Shown here one piece after another: positions 33,390 to 43,483 of a stretch of 64,000 nt of DNA. Origin of the DNA: Angiostrongylus vasorum (taxonomy: Eukaryota > Nematoda > Chromadorea > Rhabditida > Metastrongylidae). How positions within the stretch are numbered: the first letter of the stretch is position 1; each line of letters starts with the position of its first letter. The position numbers were made by a program, and so were the translations under genes. Location: NCBI GenBank assembly GCA_018806985.1, contig JADANN010000018.1, forward strand, positions 1,644,501-1,708,500. The letters run 5' to 3'. A model generated the notes under the pieces. It was not told where the DNA came from, ran no database searches, and saw only the letters and a program-made list of their open reading frames with translations.

Positions 33390-35655
33390 TGCGCATTTGT
33401 TCACCTAAGTCAAGCTAACACCGAAAATGTTTCGTATACTCAGTGGGAACGTGTCATCCTACATTACATTACAAAGCTGTTCCCAGAGAGGTTGAGCATT
33501 TCTGTTAACTTCAGAATTGATCATTAGCTACTTTTGATTTGTTGACACGAGGCTTCAACGCAGATTTTGTAGAGTAGAGAAATGAAAAATGAGAAAAAGC
33601 TAGATTTAGTAGTTTGTCGATAGGCATAATCTATCAATAGTTATTCTGTTGGAGCTTAATTGATAGGCATTTCAGCGGTCGATGACGGAAAGGATGAAGA
33701 GTCTGAAAAGCAGGTACAACGGACAATTTCGGAACATTCTTTTCGGAAAGTGATGAGTAGCGAATATGTGATCGACTTTCTCGCCAACATTTTTGTTGTA
33801 GTGGATGTGTGAAAAATGTTAACTCAAGCGAATAAACGCTGTTGTACTACTGCTGTCTTAACGAGCTTCATTATAAAACCTATACCGAGTTTCTGAGATC
33901 TCCTAGCGTTTGTTAACCATTGTGAGTTAGACAAGAGCTAATTTATTGCTTTAAGTTGCTCAGCATTTTATGATGGCAGAAAAATAAGGTGCGAAATCGA
34001 GCCCTGAGAAATAGTGTGATGTTCGACTGGCGTTGTTCCCAAGCAAGTACTGCTATCAGTGGATTACGACATAATGGTCTTTCTATTGGATTCACTACAG
34101 TGGTTCTGCAACCTAATGCTCATCAATTCTTCAAAATTCAGAGGAAGTTGTGATCAATTCACAAAACTTTCCTTCAAGGAAAAAAGAACTTTCATACGGT
34201 CTCATGGCGAAAGATGGTAATTTCACGCTAATGTAGCCTAAGTTCATGACAAGAGAATGTTCTAGGGTGACAAACTGACTTATACAATACATTGCTCATT
34301 TCATGGTAAGCTGAGACAAGATAAATAGTCCGATATTTCCATCTAAGAGCCCAAGTAAGGGTAAATCAATCCGAGAATGGCGCCGTATCGAAAAATAACC
34401 TGGCTGTAAAACGACAGCTTCCTACGAGCAACAATTATTGGCCAGTGCTTCCGGTGAGATGTGAAAACACCGTGGTCCAGCCATTTCTAATTTTTCAAGA
34501 GAAAAATTCGGCTCACTAGAACGGTTCTAGGGTTATAAAAAAAATTTCGCAACCTGTACGATTTGTGAAGAGGTGGTAAGCAACTATCCAAGGAGGCACT
34601 GTAGAATGAAGACAGTACTTATAAATTCATGGATTTGCGTACTACTCTTTATCTGGCTTCACTTGCACAATCATTGGAAGGCACATGATTTGAAGAGGAG
34701 CATCGTTCTGTAGGAAATTTTATGTAAAGACCTTATTACCGTATACTGTCTTTGTTAACTACAATGGACTTCACTGGAGCATCGGTCCGACAACCAGCGG
34801 TCGGTGTGGCTCAAGCCACCAAGTGGTTGTATTTTCCTAGATCCTAGGAATGACTAAAACGACGACCTAACAGTGACTACGAATATCTCTTCAACGCGAC
34901 CACCGGCACATGCATTTTCAGTTGCAATTGTGTAAATAGACCACCTATGCTCTATTTACTTTCCTGATCGATCCCGAAGCTACGTGGTTTTTTTCAACTT
35001 TCGAGATCCAGTTCTTTCTTAAGATACGAAACGATATGTCAGCATCAAAAATACTGCTTTTGCAACCAAATCACGGTTTTTTTTAAAATTTGTCCTGCTT
35101 GCTTTCCATTGCACCATGAGTGTCGCCCAAACCGAAAAATCAGTTTGCTAACCTCATGAAGAAGCTCGGAAAATGAAAAGCTAACATGCCATATGACAAA
35201 AACTCTGAAGAGAGAATTGTTAAAAAGCTAATTTATCTATTTGATTTTTTTTAGTATTTAAGTAAAGCTTCTCGAAAATCGGACATAAACTCAACTCTCG
35301 ATTTAGTGGTACACATTTTTCATCCTATTTCACTTCATCAGCGGTTTCATTGCTTCCCAGTACTGTCGATACTACCATCTTTTCAACTGTCATGTTCATT
35401 GAAACGCTCGACAAAGTCTCCTTCATGTTTCATTAGCAGGCAGGAAAAAGTATTGCAGCAGTTTTTAAATACATTGGACTTTTTCAGACGTCGTTTTTCT
35501 GTGTCCTTGGTAGTCACAGCTTCTTTGCCGAAGCGTTTTCTAACCTTGTTACCTCACTGAAAACCTTTTACTTTCTATTTCTTTACCATCTATACTCGTC
35601 GAGCCACAAACGAGATAATTTTAATGTGTTTTTTTTGTTTAATTTTACGGGATGT
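33390..35655. other. gene-free stretch
   Basis: At 34330-34380 there is a degenerate family-D scrap (TTTCCATCTAAGAGCCCAAG, TAAGGGTAAATCAATCCGAG). An 84-codon plus frame at 35306-35560 has no recognisable motif. Nothing else supported. Confidence 0.4.
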
Positions 35656-35659
35656 GAGA

Positions 35660-36000
35660 ATCAGCGCAGCGGTAGCCGTGCTATGCATTACCTGGAAAAG
35701 CCAACATACCCAGGCAAATGGTTCTACTCCTCACTAAGCTCATTTACACTCTCATCTCTCCTGGGTCGGCAAATTGGTACAGAATTGTCTGCGGTAAGCT
35801 CACTCCCACTCATTCATGTAGGAACCCGCTATCATGACTATCTCAGGATTCTATTTAGAATCGACTCGACCAGCATTCAACATCTTTTTAACACGAAGAT
35901 TAAAATCCTTAAGCAACAACGAAACCCACACTCAAAAGTTTCAAGACCTGCACGGATGGTGGTGGATGCAAGGGAACGAATATGGGCGACATAATGAAAC
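35660..36000 (+). repeat. SINE-B copy
   Basis: A head-like GCAGCGGTAGCCGTGCTATGC is followed by the TCATCTCTCCTGGGTCGGCAAATTGG block. Then come CTATCTCAGGATTC, GAATCGACTCGACCAGCATTC, AAATCCTTAAGCAACAACG and GTGGTGGATGCAAGGGAACG. Its 3' flank (35975-36088) recurs at 37205-37330. Confidence 0.75.
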
Positions 36001-36088
36001 AGGATGAAGGCAGATAAAGCGAGAGTCGAAAAGTACGTTCTAAGTTGCTAGAGTGCTGGACACATTTATTATGGATAAGATAGTGGTG
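35975..36088 (+). repeat. direct repeat, copy 1 (second copy 37205-37330)
   Basis: GCGACATAATG, GGATGAAGGCA(G/A)ATAAAGCG, GTTCTAAG(T/C)TGCT, AGTGCTGGACAC and TTA(T/C)GGATAAG(A/C)TAGTGG occur in the same order and spacing in both places, about 1.23 kb apart. They enclose a family-D and a SINE-A copy. Confidence 0.75.
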
Positions 36089-36475
36089 CTCCCAACGGTT
36101 TATCGCCTCATCGTGGCTGGGAGGTGTTCCTGGGTGTCGGGCTGCGATGTACAGCAGGGGGATTCGTCCCCCCCCCCTGCAGAGTCTCCCAAGCTGAGAA
36201 GGAGTCCGGCGTTTCCATCAGGAAGCCTAGCTAAGAGTAAACCAATACCAGGATCCACCACTGTCTTGGTATCAAAGTCGCATGATGGTAAATCTCCCTC
36301 TGATCCACAAGGGCTGCAACTGCCTGTCGTGGTGATGACCTGGGACTTTGGCCAGGCTGTCCTTAGGATTCCAGGGAACCATGGCCAGGCTGTGCTTGGG
36401 ATTCCAGGGAACCACAATGGTTTAACCAGCAAATCTCCGAAAAATGGTGATTATGCTGGGGCCCTCCCAAAGGAT
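36085..36475 (+). repeat. family-D repeat, best-preserved copy
   Basis: Starts CCAACGGTTTATCGCCTCATCGTGGCTGGG, passes GGGCTGCGATGTACAGCAGG, TCAGGAAGCCTAGCTAAGAG, CCAATACCAGGATCCACCAC, ATCTCCCTCTGATCCACAAG and ends CAGCAAATCTCCGAAAAATGG. The minus strand is open for 110 codons (36100-36432). A 33-bp unit beginning GGCCAGGCTGT is duplicated in tandem at 36350 and 36383, preserving that frame. A C10-11 run lies at 36168-36178. Confidence 0.9.
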
Positions 36476-36514
36476 CTGCGCGATATGACATGTGATGTCG
36501 ATTCATATAAATAA

Positions 36515-36800
36515 GGATAAGGATAAGGCTCTCAGCGTTGATCACTCCCAGAGGGATGCGCCACGCATTCGATTTCATTAAGCATCGTTTGGAGGTTACT
36601 GAATGCATATCTGGCCTTTACAATGACTCGCGGTGGCCTACTGATGTATCGAGCTAGTGATGCTATCCTCCCAGACAAGTCTGGTACCAATTTGCCCACC
36701 CCGGAGGAAGAAAGGCCTGGTGAGCCACGGGCGCGAGGATGGATCCCATGCGTGCGTCTCATGGCGCCTCCGACTACTGTGCGCCACACGCGCCACTGGA
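36515..36800 (-). repeat. SINE-A copy with (TTATCC)n tail
   Basis: Full length on minus: head TGGCGCGTGTGGCGCACAGTAG near 36795, GGGATCCATCCTCGCGCCCG, CTCACCAGGCC, the GACTTGTCTGGGAGGATAGC block and the end GATCAACGCTGAGAGCCTTATCC followed by TTATCCTTATTTAT. The hexamer tail is clear. Confidence 0.92.
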
Positions 36801-37204
36801 CTCATGTAAAAGTTTAAAGAAAAGCTAACGTAAAGATTTTTGTGAATCTCCTGGAACTACTACAAAAAGCCTCCAGTTTTTGTGTTTCCAACTGGAAGAA
36901 CGAGGACTCTTGCGAGTAAGACCACACTTCTCACTGAAAAATGAAGTAAAACACTAGGATGCAACCGCCTGCATTTCCACTAATTCTACTGAAATGTTTG
37001 ATCCGTCCACTGTAGGCTCGTTTGGTGTGTTCAATCGTGATTTCACCACCACATTGTTTTCTCTCCATTGTTTTTCTCAGTGTTGGGGTTGTGAACATTT
37101 CGGTAGGGGAATAGGAGCCAGTGGTCTCGCAGAAGATGTCTGTGCAATAGCAGGGATTTATTTTAGGTCTACCTAAATCGGATCGTTCCATTACGAAATT
37201 TTAC

Positions 37205-37330
37205 TTGCTTCAAAAAGCGCATGATGGGCAACATAATGCGACGGGATGAAGGCAAATAAAGCGGGAATCGATGAGAATGTTCTAAGCTGCTGCAGTGCTG
37301 GACACGTATATTACGGATAAGCTAGTGGAA
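37205..37330 (+). repeat. direct repeat, copy 2
   Basis: The partner of 35975-36088, with about 80% similarity by eye. The interval from 36805 to 37200 has short frames only. Confidence 0.7.
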
Positions 37331-37884
37331 TTGCATCTGTTCACGTTGGGTCTGTTCTTGAGAAACTGAAGATTAGAAGTTTGGAAGGGGAAAGCGCAAA
37401 TAGGCTCCAGGTCGAAATTCTATTTCCAGTCATGAGCAAAGAAAAGCTGTAGAAAGAACTTTCTTCCCTATCTTCCAGTTCTTCGTATCGAGCACAATAT
37501 TTAGTACAGTGGCTCATTATTCTAAACAATAGAGGAGGTGACCCTGGAGCGTTCTGGTTAATAATTGTCCTTCACGTAATGATGAACACGCTGCTCGAAA
37601 ACATATGGGTTAAACACTAGGAAAGAAAACTTTCGCGGAGCTCAGTTTCCATCTGTCTCAATTCTAGGAAATATGCTAAGCAAACGTTCTGCTGAGCCAT
37701 CAGACAAGAATGGATGCTTGACGATTGTCGTTTATTCCAATTTGCGAAGAGAACTCTGAAAGCATTAGTCATAAACCACATTCTGTTGCTGGACGCGTAA
37801 TTCTCATGTTGGCATAATTGGAAAAGAAAGAACGTGGTATTTTGTCGTCGTCGCATTTCTACAGAATATTGTTTGATTAAAGGG

Positions 37885-38160
37885 GATAAAAGACAAAGCT
37901 TTCGGCGTTGATCAATCCCCTGAGGAATGCGTCATGAATTCGACTTCATTAAGCATCGTTTGGAGGTGAATGAATGCATATTTGGTCTTTACAATGATTC
38001 GCGGTGGCCTACCGATGTATCGAGCCAGTGCTGGTATCCTCCCAGAGAAGTCTAGTACCAATTTATCGACTCCCGAGGGGTGGAAGGCTTGGTAGGCTAT
38101 GGGCGCTGGCAACATTTGTGTGTTGGAGAGCTCCTCCAACTACTGCGCCACAGGCGCCCT
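37885..38160 (-). repeat. SINE-A copy
   Basis: On minus: GGGCGCCTGTGGCGCAGTAGTTGGAGGAGC, a degraded B-box position, CCTACCAAGCCTTCCACCCC, GACTTCTCTGGGAGGATACC and the end GATCAACGCCGAAAGCTTTGTC. Confidence 0.9.
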
Positions 38161-38164
38161 ATTA

Positions 38165-39825
38165 GTTGGTTACGATTTGAAATATACGCTACCTATGACG
38201 AAATATATCTGCTTTATCAGTACTTTGTCAGAAGCAAGATGGTGTGCATTGTTCTTGACGAGTTGTAAAATGTGGTCTGACGAGACTGTTGACAAGTTTC
38301 TGGCAGGTAGTACACCCTCAAGGAAAGCTATTCAATTTCCTGCCTGATTATCATAGAAGAATCCTAGTTCTTGCCGTGAATTCAAAAGACATCTAACCAC
38401 CACCACTGCAACTGTGAGGTTGGATACTCACATTCTAACCTTTGATGCTCTTTCTGGCGTGGATGTGGCGCATCAAGTAGTAGAATTCAGTGAGATGTAC
38501 TCATGTGGTCCCATCCATCAGTTACCATGACACCTCCACCTAATGGGTGCCCTCGAAATACAACAAATTGTGGCTCAGAATTCCTTTATGCACACGACAG
38601 CCAGACAATATTTGTGAGACTAAAAGGGGGACATCCATAAGGAAATATTTCACAACGCTGAGTTGAGCTAACGCAGTTCTTCGATTAAATTTGCTGAAGC
38701 TGAATAGTCCAAAGAAAAATCACAACCTCCTGTCCTTCAGCGTTTGACTTTTATTCACTCCCTTTTCTCTTCTTCGTGGCAGGCTATTATGTGAAATTCA
38801 AATGTTGAAATATAATCAAAACTTAGAACCACGAGTGTGCTTCGAACGCATGATTATCCTTTCGAAGGGTTCACGTGTTATCCATCATACTGGCCAAGGT
38901 CCTTCCTTTGCCTTTTATCTCAACTAGCCCATCTGAGGTTCTGATCCTTTGCTTTGACGCTTGCAGCACAAATGTTGAAAAATCCCTCATTTGCCTTAGA
39001 ACCTTGATGTGAAGCTTGACCCCTGAAACGTTAGAACCTTTCTTGAACATAAGTTGCTCCAAAATCCGAATAGACCCTATCCTTCATCAGACGGTGTCTT
39101 ACTATAAACTGATGAAGTTAATGAAATTTCTCTAGGTGTCAGATTACCAACATATTTTTCCCTTTATTTCCTTTATAGAATGAATGACTTAAGTGATGAG
39201 CTCTAGCAGACTTTTGCTTCCATACCTAAGACAACATAAAGCTGTACTCTCGTAGTGTCAGAGCCGAAAAATGTGAAATCATAGAGAAAATAACTACCTT
39301 GTCCATCTGTAACATCTGGAATTCCGTTAACTACTCATACTTTGCTCGTTTGAGTACGTGAAATTCACCACATCTTTCTAATCAGGTTCTATACTTCTAG
39401 TATTTTCTGCAAAAAGGTAGTTGCGACTTGTTCGCTAAGTTTTGCTGGGTCATGTGTCTCCTCACTCTCTGAATTCTGGCTGGAAATCTCCAACTCCTCA
39501 CACTGAAACTTGCTGAGGTATTAACTCTACTATACTTCGTAGCTTGGCAGTGATACTTGTGTCCTGTAACGGCGATCGATGTGGGTACAATGTAATTATT
39601 GTGGATATTACGTCTATTTGTAATGTCTGACGTTTTGAAAAAATTTCGCGCTACACAGAGTTGTTTCAGCTGTACATTTTCCTAGATGAGCTTCAAATGT
39701 TCAAATACAACGGCAAAGCGGTTATTATATATCATCCCACCAAGAAGTTATAAATCACTAAGGCATTTATGTCAAACGGCTAATGAATCGGCGAAAATAT
39801 TTAGAAGAATGGGCCTTTTAACTTT
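38165..39825. other. gene-free stretch with one degenerate SINE-C
   Basis: Around 38745-38890 a minus-strand SINE-C relic is visible (GGCAGGCTATTATGTGAAATTC, AATATAATC, ACGCATGATTATCCTTTCGAAGG). A 63-codon minus frame at 38871-39062 has no recognised family. Confidence 0.45.
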
Positions 39826-39829
39826 TTAT

Positions 39830-40025
39830 GAACCATGCTGATTAAGTTGATTCTCCCTGCTGCCCTGGGATAGCCGTGTTCGCGGCTTTCCAACGTGAAC
39901 TGGAGGAAGTAAGCCGACTCTACGCAGATCTATTGCCAAGTTGCAGCCCCCTAGACGGGTGAGAATCTTGGTGAGGGGCATCACTATCACTGCGACACCC
40001 GCGCCATTGGCAAGAAATAGAGATA
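39830..40025 (-). repeat. SINE-B copy, 5' half
   Basis: On minus: GCCAATGGCGCGGGTGTCGCAGTGATAGTGATGCCCC, CTCACCCGTCTAGGGGGCTGC, GGAAAGCCGCGAACACGGC and TATCCCAGGGCAGCAGGGAGAATC. Confidence 0.7.
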
Positions 40026-40159
40026 GCTTATTAAAAAGCTGATGGTATATACACTTCAATTTCCATAGTTACATAATTTAAGGCGGGAAACCACAATGCT
40101 AACAATAATTTTGTGTAAGCAATCCTAAAGAACCAGATCATTTGACCGAGCCTGTCGGT

Positions 40160-40296
40160 TTGTGCCTATATGTGTATGTATGCGTATGTGTATATATGTG
40201 TGTGTGTTTGTGTGCACGTGTGTATATGTGTACATGTGCGTCCGTGAGTGCATACGTGCGTGCGTGCGTGCGTGCGTGCGTGCTTGTATATGTGCG
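40160..40296. repeat. alternating purine-pyrimidine (GT/GTGC)n tract
   Basis: About 135 bp of TGTATGCG..., GTGTGTGTTTGTGTGCACG and then seven to eight GTGC/GCGT units. The alternating RY pattern is a classic Z-DNA-prone sequence. Confidence 0.95.
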
Positions 40297-40624
40297 AGTT
40301 GGAAGATTTATCTTGCTCATTTTACTACCTGAAGTGGTAACTTGTGTTGCTTATGTACTATAACAGAATTGGAATACCAGGGATAGGGAAGTAAATGATC
40401 AACAAGTTCATCAGCATTGTGTCAATAGCCTATATACGCTGTTATTGAACGATATGAATTTCAAGCATATGCGGTCGTACCAGTCTGCTAAATAGTTTAC
40501 ATCACCGCAGCAATCCCATGGAATTCTGTCAACTCTGTAGATTTGCACCAACTTTGTCTTAAGTTGCTCCTGCTGTGGAGTAACATCGTGGAACTTTGTT
40601 CATTCAACATGTATTCTTTCTTTG

Positions 40625-40905
40625 ATAAGCTAACAAGAGGTTGATAAACAATCTTTATTCGGTTAATGTTTCGACATCTTCGTCTTCATCAGAACCGATG
40701 ATCGGAGTCGATGGTCCACAGATGTTCAACTCCTCGATGTGCGTTTTCGTCTTCGTATCGAGTCGGATCTTCCACAGTGGACATCTCCTCTCGAATGATG
40801 CATTCTCACTCGTTGACGCTCCTTTATACAGGATGCTGACTGCTGATAATAGTGATTGTCCGGTGATAGCTACTTGTTTTTTGCCGGACAATCCATCCTG
40901 CGAAT
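40625..40905 (+). repeat. Penelope-terminus-like repeat (family E), longest copy
   Basis: ACAAGAGGTTGATAAACAATC, TTATTCGGTTAATGTTTCG, TTCGTCTTCATCAGAACCG, GTCGATGGTCCACAGATG, GTCTTCGTATCGAGTCGG, CTTTATACAGGATGCTGACTGC and TTGCCGGACAATCCATCC. The same order occurs at 44.3 kb. Confidence 0.65.
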
Positions 40906-40909
40906 TTCG

Positions 40910-42510
40910 GCACCATTCTATGCTAGCATGCACGATAGCAATATTTTAAAGCAATATTTCGAAAAGTTTTGTTCATTTAGTTGTTTCCTGTGTAGATATT
41001 TGAGTGGGGGAATGAAGACAAAAAAATGTGCAGTTTCTTTCCTTCACACGGCTGTTTTGTTAGAAATATGAATCATTTCTTTTTCTCTCTTGATGTTGCA
41101 ATGATAATGTCAACTGGAAAACATTGCTCTCTTTATTTGCCGACGTATTTCTTCTTCTTTTTTCTACTTCTGCAATTAAATGTCAGATCCTTGATCGCTG
41201 TTGTCTTCGACGTCAGGCATTTAATGAGCGTTTTTCACTATTCTTTTAGACTTCAGCAGATTTTACATCTTTAAAAGCATATCGAGAGGCTAAATAGACT
41301 TTTTTTGCAGGCGTGCTAATTTACCTCGGGCAGGGTGGTAAAAAAAACGCCAAGGTATCCTTAGAATACATTCCGCTATTTAAAACTTCAATCTTACGGT
41401 CCATGTTTTCCATAACCTAAAATCCATTGGGGTTTCGATAACAAGATTTTTTGAATGAAGACTTTGATCTGCCTGGAGTCTCCATTCTCCGCCTCAGTTC
41501 ACATTCTTGTCAATGGCCAGCATGTTTAGTGAAACGGGAATCAGAAGCGACCGCTTCGCCATCCTTGAAAGTCCAGGCGCAGATGGACGCGATGTGCTGC
41601 TCGCCGTCGCAGTATTGCCACCACGTCGGCGCTTTTGTGGAAGCTGAATCGAGACCGTTTCGGCAACGATCGATTGCTCTCCATTGAGATCGACGCTGTC
41701 ATTTTTGCATTTAGCTCTTCCATGAACTGGTTCACTTCTCATATATGCATCATTCTGAATGCCCTATGAATTCTACCCGATTCTTGAATATAATCGAAAG
41801 CATTCTCCATTTCTGCGTTCACTTACTGGATGCTCCTGAAATCTGTTAGTAATAAAAAGGCTGGCTATCGACTCACTTTTCAGCTGTGCCGGATAGTTCA
41901 CGACATAAAAATAAAGGATTTAGATTTTGGCGTGTCTTCAGGTTCTTTTATAAGGTTAGAAATTCATATTCATATATCGGAGTTGGAATTTCGTCATATG
42001 CGTTAGGAATGTTTGGCAGAGTAGCATCTGCATAGGTGACTTCTAGGGATTCATTTGCACTTCGTATAGTAGTAATCATATCGTACATAGCGTTACAAAC
42101 AATGACGTGTTACTAGTGCAAATGCCATCCTTACTACTTATTCACTGTAAATGAACATATTCAAAGCAGATACAGGAAATTTTGTGGGAGCTAAAGGTCT
42201 GCACTTTCCGCTTCAAAACCCTTGAGTTCACTATGTTCGTAGAGCTAGTCTTGAATAGAATATTTAACCTGTGATCATTGAGTGTATGATTTGAAAACGT
42301 ATATATTTCGTAACAGGCCGGGGTTTATAGAATCTTCTCCAAGAATCACTGAAGCACGCATCATTTTGTATGCATTCGTTTGAGGATCACAGTGAGAGCA
42401 TGGAAAGATCCAGTAGCTTGCTACAAAATAGAGAAATCCTTGTGGCAACCTTTGTCTACGGTGTAAATTCCTGCACTCCTCTGCGCAATTCATAAAGGAT
42501 AACAGGATAG
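40910..42510. other. gene-free stretch
   Basis: Overlapping minus-strand frames at 41494-41742 contain a basic stretch (LPQKRRRGGNTATASS), but with no recognisable domain or splice context. Nothing else supported. Confidence 0.4.
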
Positions 42511-42514
42511 AGCT

Positions 42515-42775
42515 TCTGGGGTTCATCGATCACCCGAGACACGCATCATGCATTGGAGTTCACTGAGCATCGTTAGAGGTGCCTGAATGCATATGTTGTC
42601 TATGACTCGAGGTGGCCCATCGATGCATCGAATCTGTGCTGCTATCTCCCTAGACAACTCTGGTACCTATTTGCCCACCGCGGAGGGATGAAAAGGTTGG
42701 CGAACCTTGGGTGCGTGATCGTCCAACCACATAGGTATTGCTGGGCTTCCCTAACCACTACGCTACACTCGCATA
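42515..42775 (-). repeat. SINE-A copy, diverged
   Basis: On minus: GCGAGTGTAGCGTAGTGGTTAGGG (good A box), TGGTTGGACGATCACGCACCC, CCATCCCTCCGCGGTGGGCAAATAGGTACC, GTTGTCTAGGGAGATAGC and an end at GATCGATGAACC. Confidence 0.85.
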
Positions 42776-43471
42776 CACCGCATCGTCGAAAATTCAGACC
42801 AGGCATATAGTGTGATGCAAGATCAACACAGGAACAATGCTCTTACGAAGGCTCAAAACGTGAATGAGCAAGAGTGGAAAAAAAAATTTGCGAATTTCAA
42901 TAAGTTTCCTATTAACTCAACTTTTTACTCAATCTGTTACATCATTCTCGGTCGGTCGATTGACCAATTGCAGGAGTAGGTCTTTATATAACAGAATTTT
43001 GATCACAAGTTAGCAAATCTCTCCCTTATCTGTGACCCTCTGGCTACTTATGGGGAATATCACTGAACACTCTAGAGCGGCCATCTCAGGATTCCAGGAA
43101 AAGCTACGCCCGCTCAGCAGTCAGTGACCACGATTAGGACAGATCGTCGAGTCGCTGCTATTCCTAAGTACGAATCTTTCCATCTTCATAGATTCAAGAA
43201 CGCAAATATTTCAAGACGAAAGAGGTGATGCAGTGCTGCTTCTCGTGTGAGAACAGACCATCTAAGCACGAGCTCAGTGTTCTTTGGATTATTAACACGG
43301 CAAAGCATCTAATTGACAATTTTTAAAGCTCAATTCTTAGGATTTTTTTATCTTTTTTTTTAACAAGAAATGATTCGCTCGTTGGTAAGCTGTCACAGTG
43401 TCACGTCACATACATCCCTGTTTCAATTCTGTTTTTTCAGGCACGTTCAGAACTGATTACTCTGAACGAAT

Positions 43472-43483
43472 CACGATTTTCAG
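43472..43483 (+). other. candidate trans-splice acceptor abutting ATG
   Basis: CACGATTTTCAG is followed immediately by the ATG at 43484. A second strong acceptor, CTGTTTTTTCAG, ends at 43440. Either could receive a spliced leader. The 43440 site would leave a 43-base leader, the 43483 site none. Confidence 0.5.

Noticed and set aside
35306..35560. 84-codon plus ORF
   Set aside because: Ser/Leu/Phe-rich translation without motif. The opposite strand reads a basic peptide but hits stops, so neither is supported.
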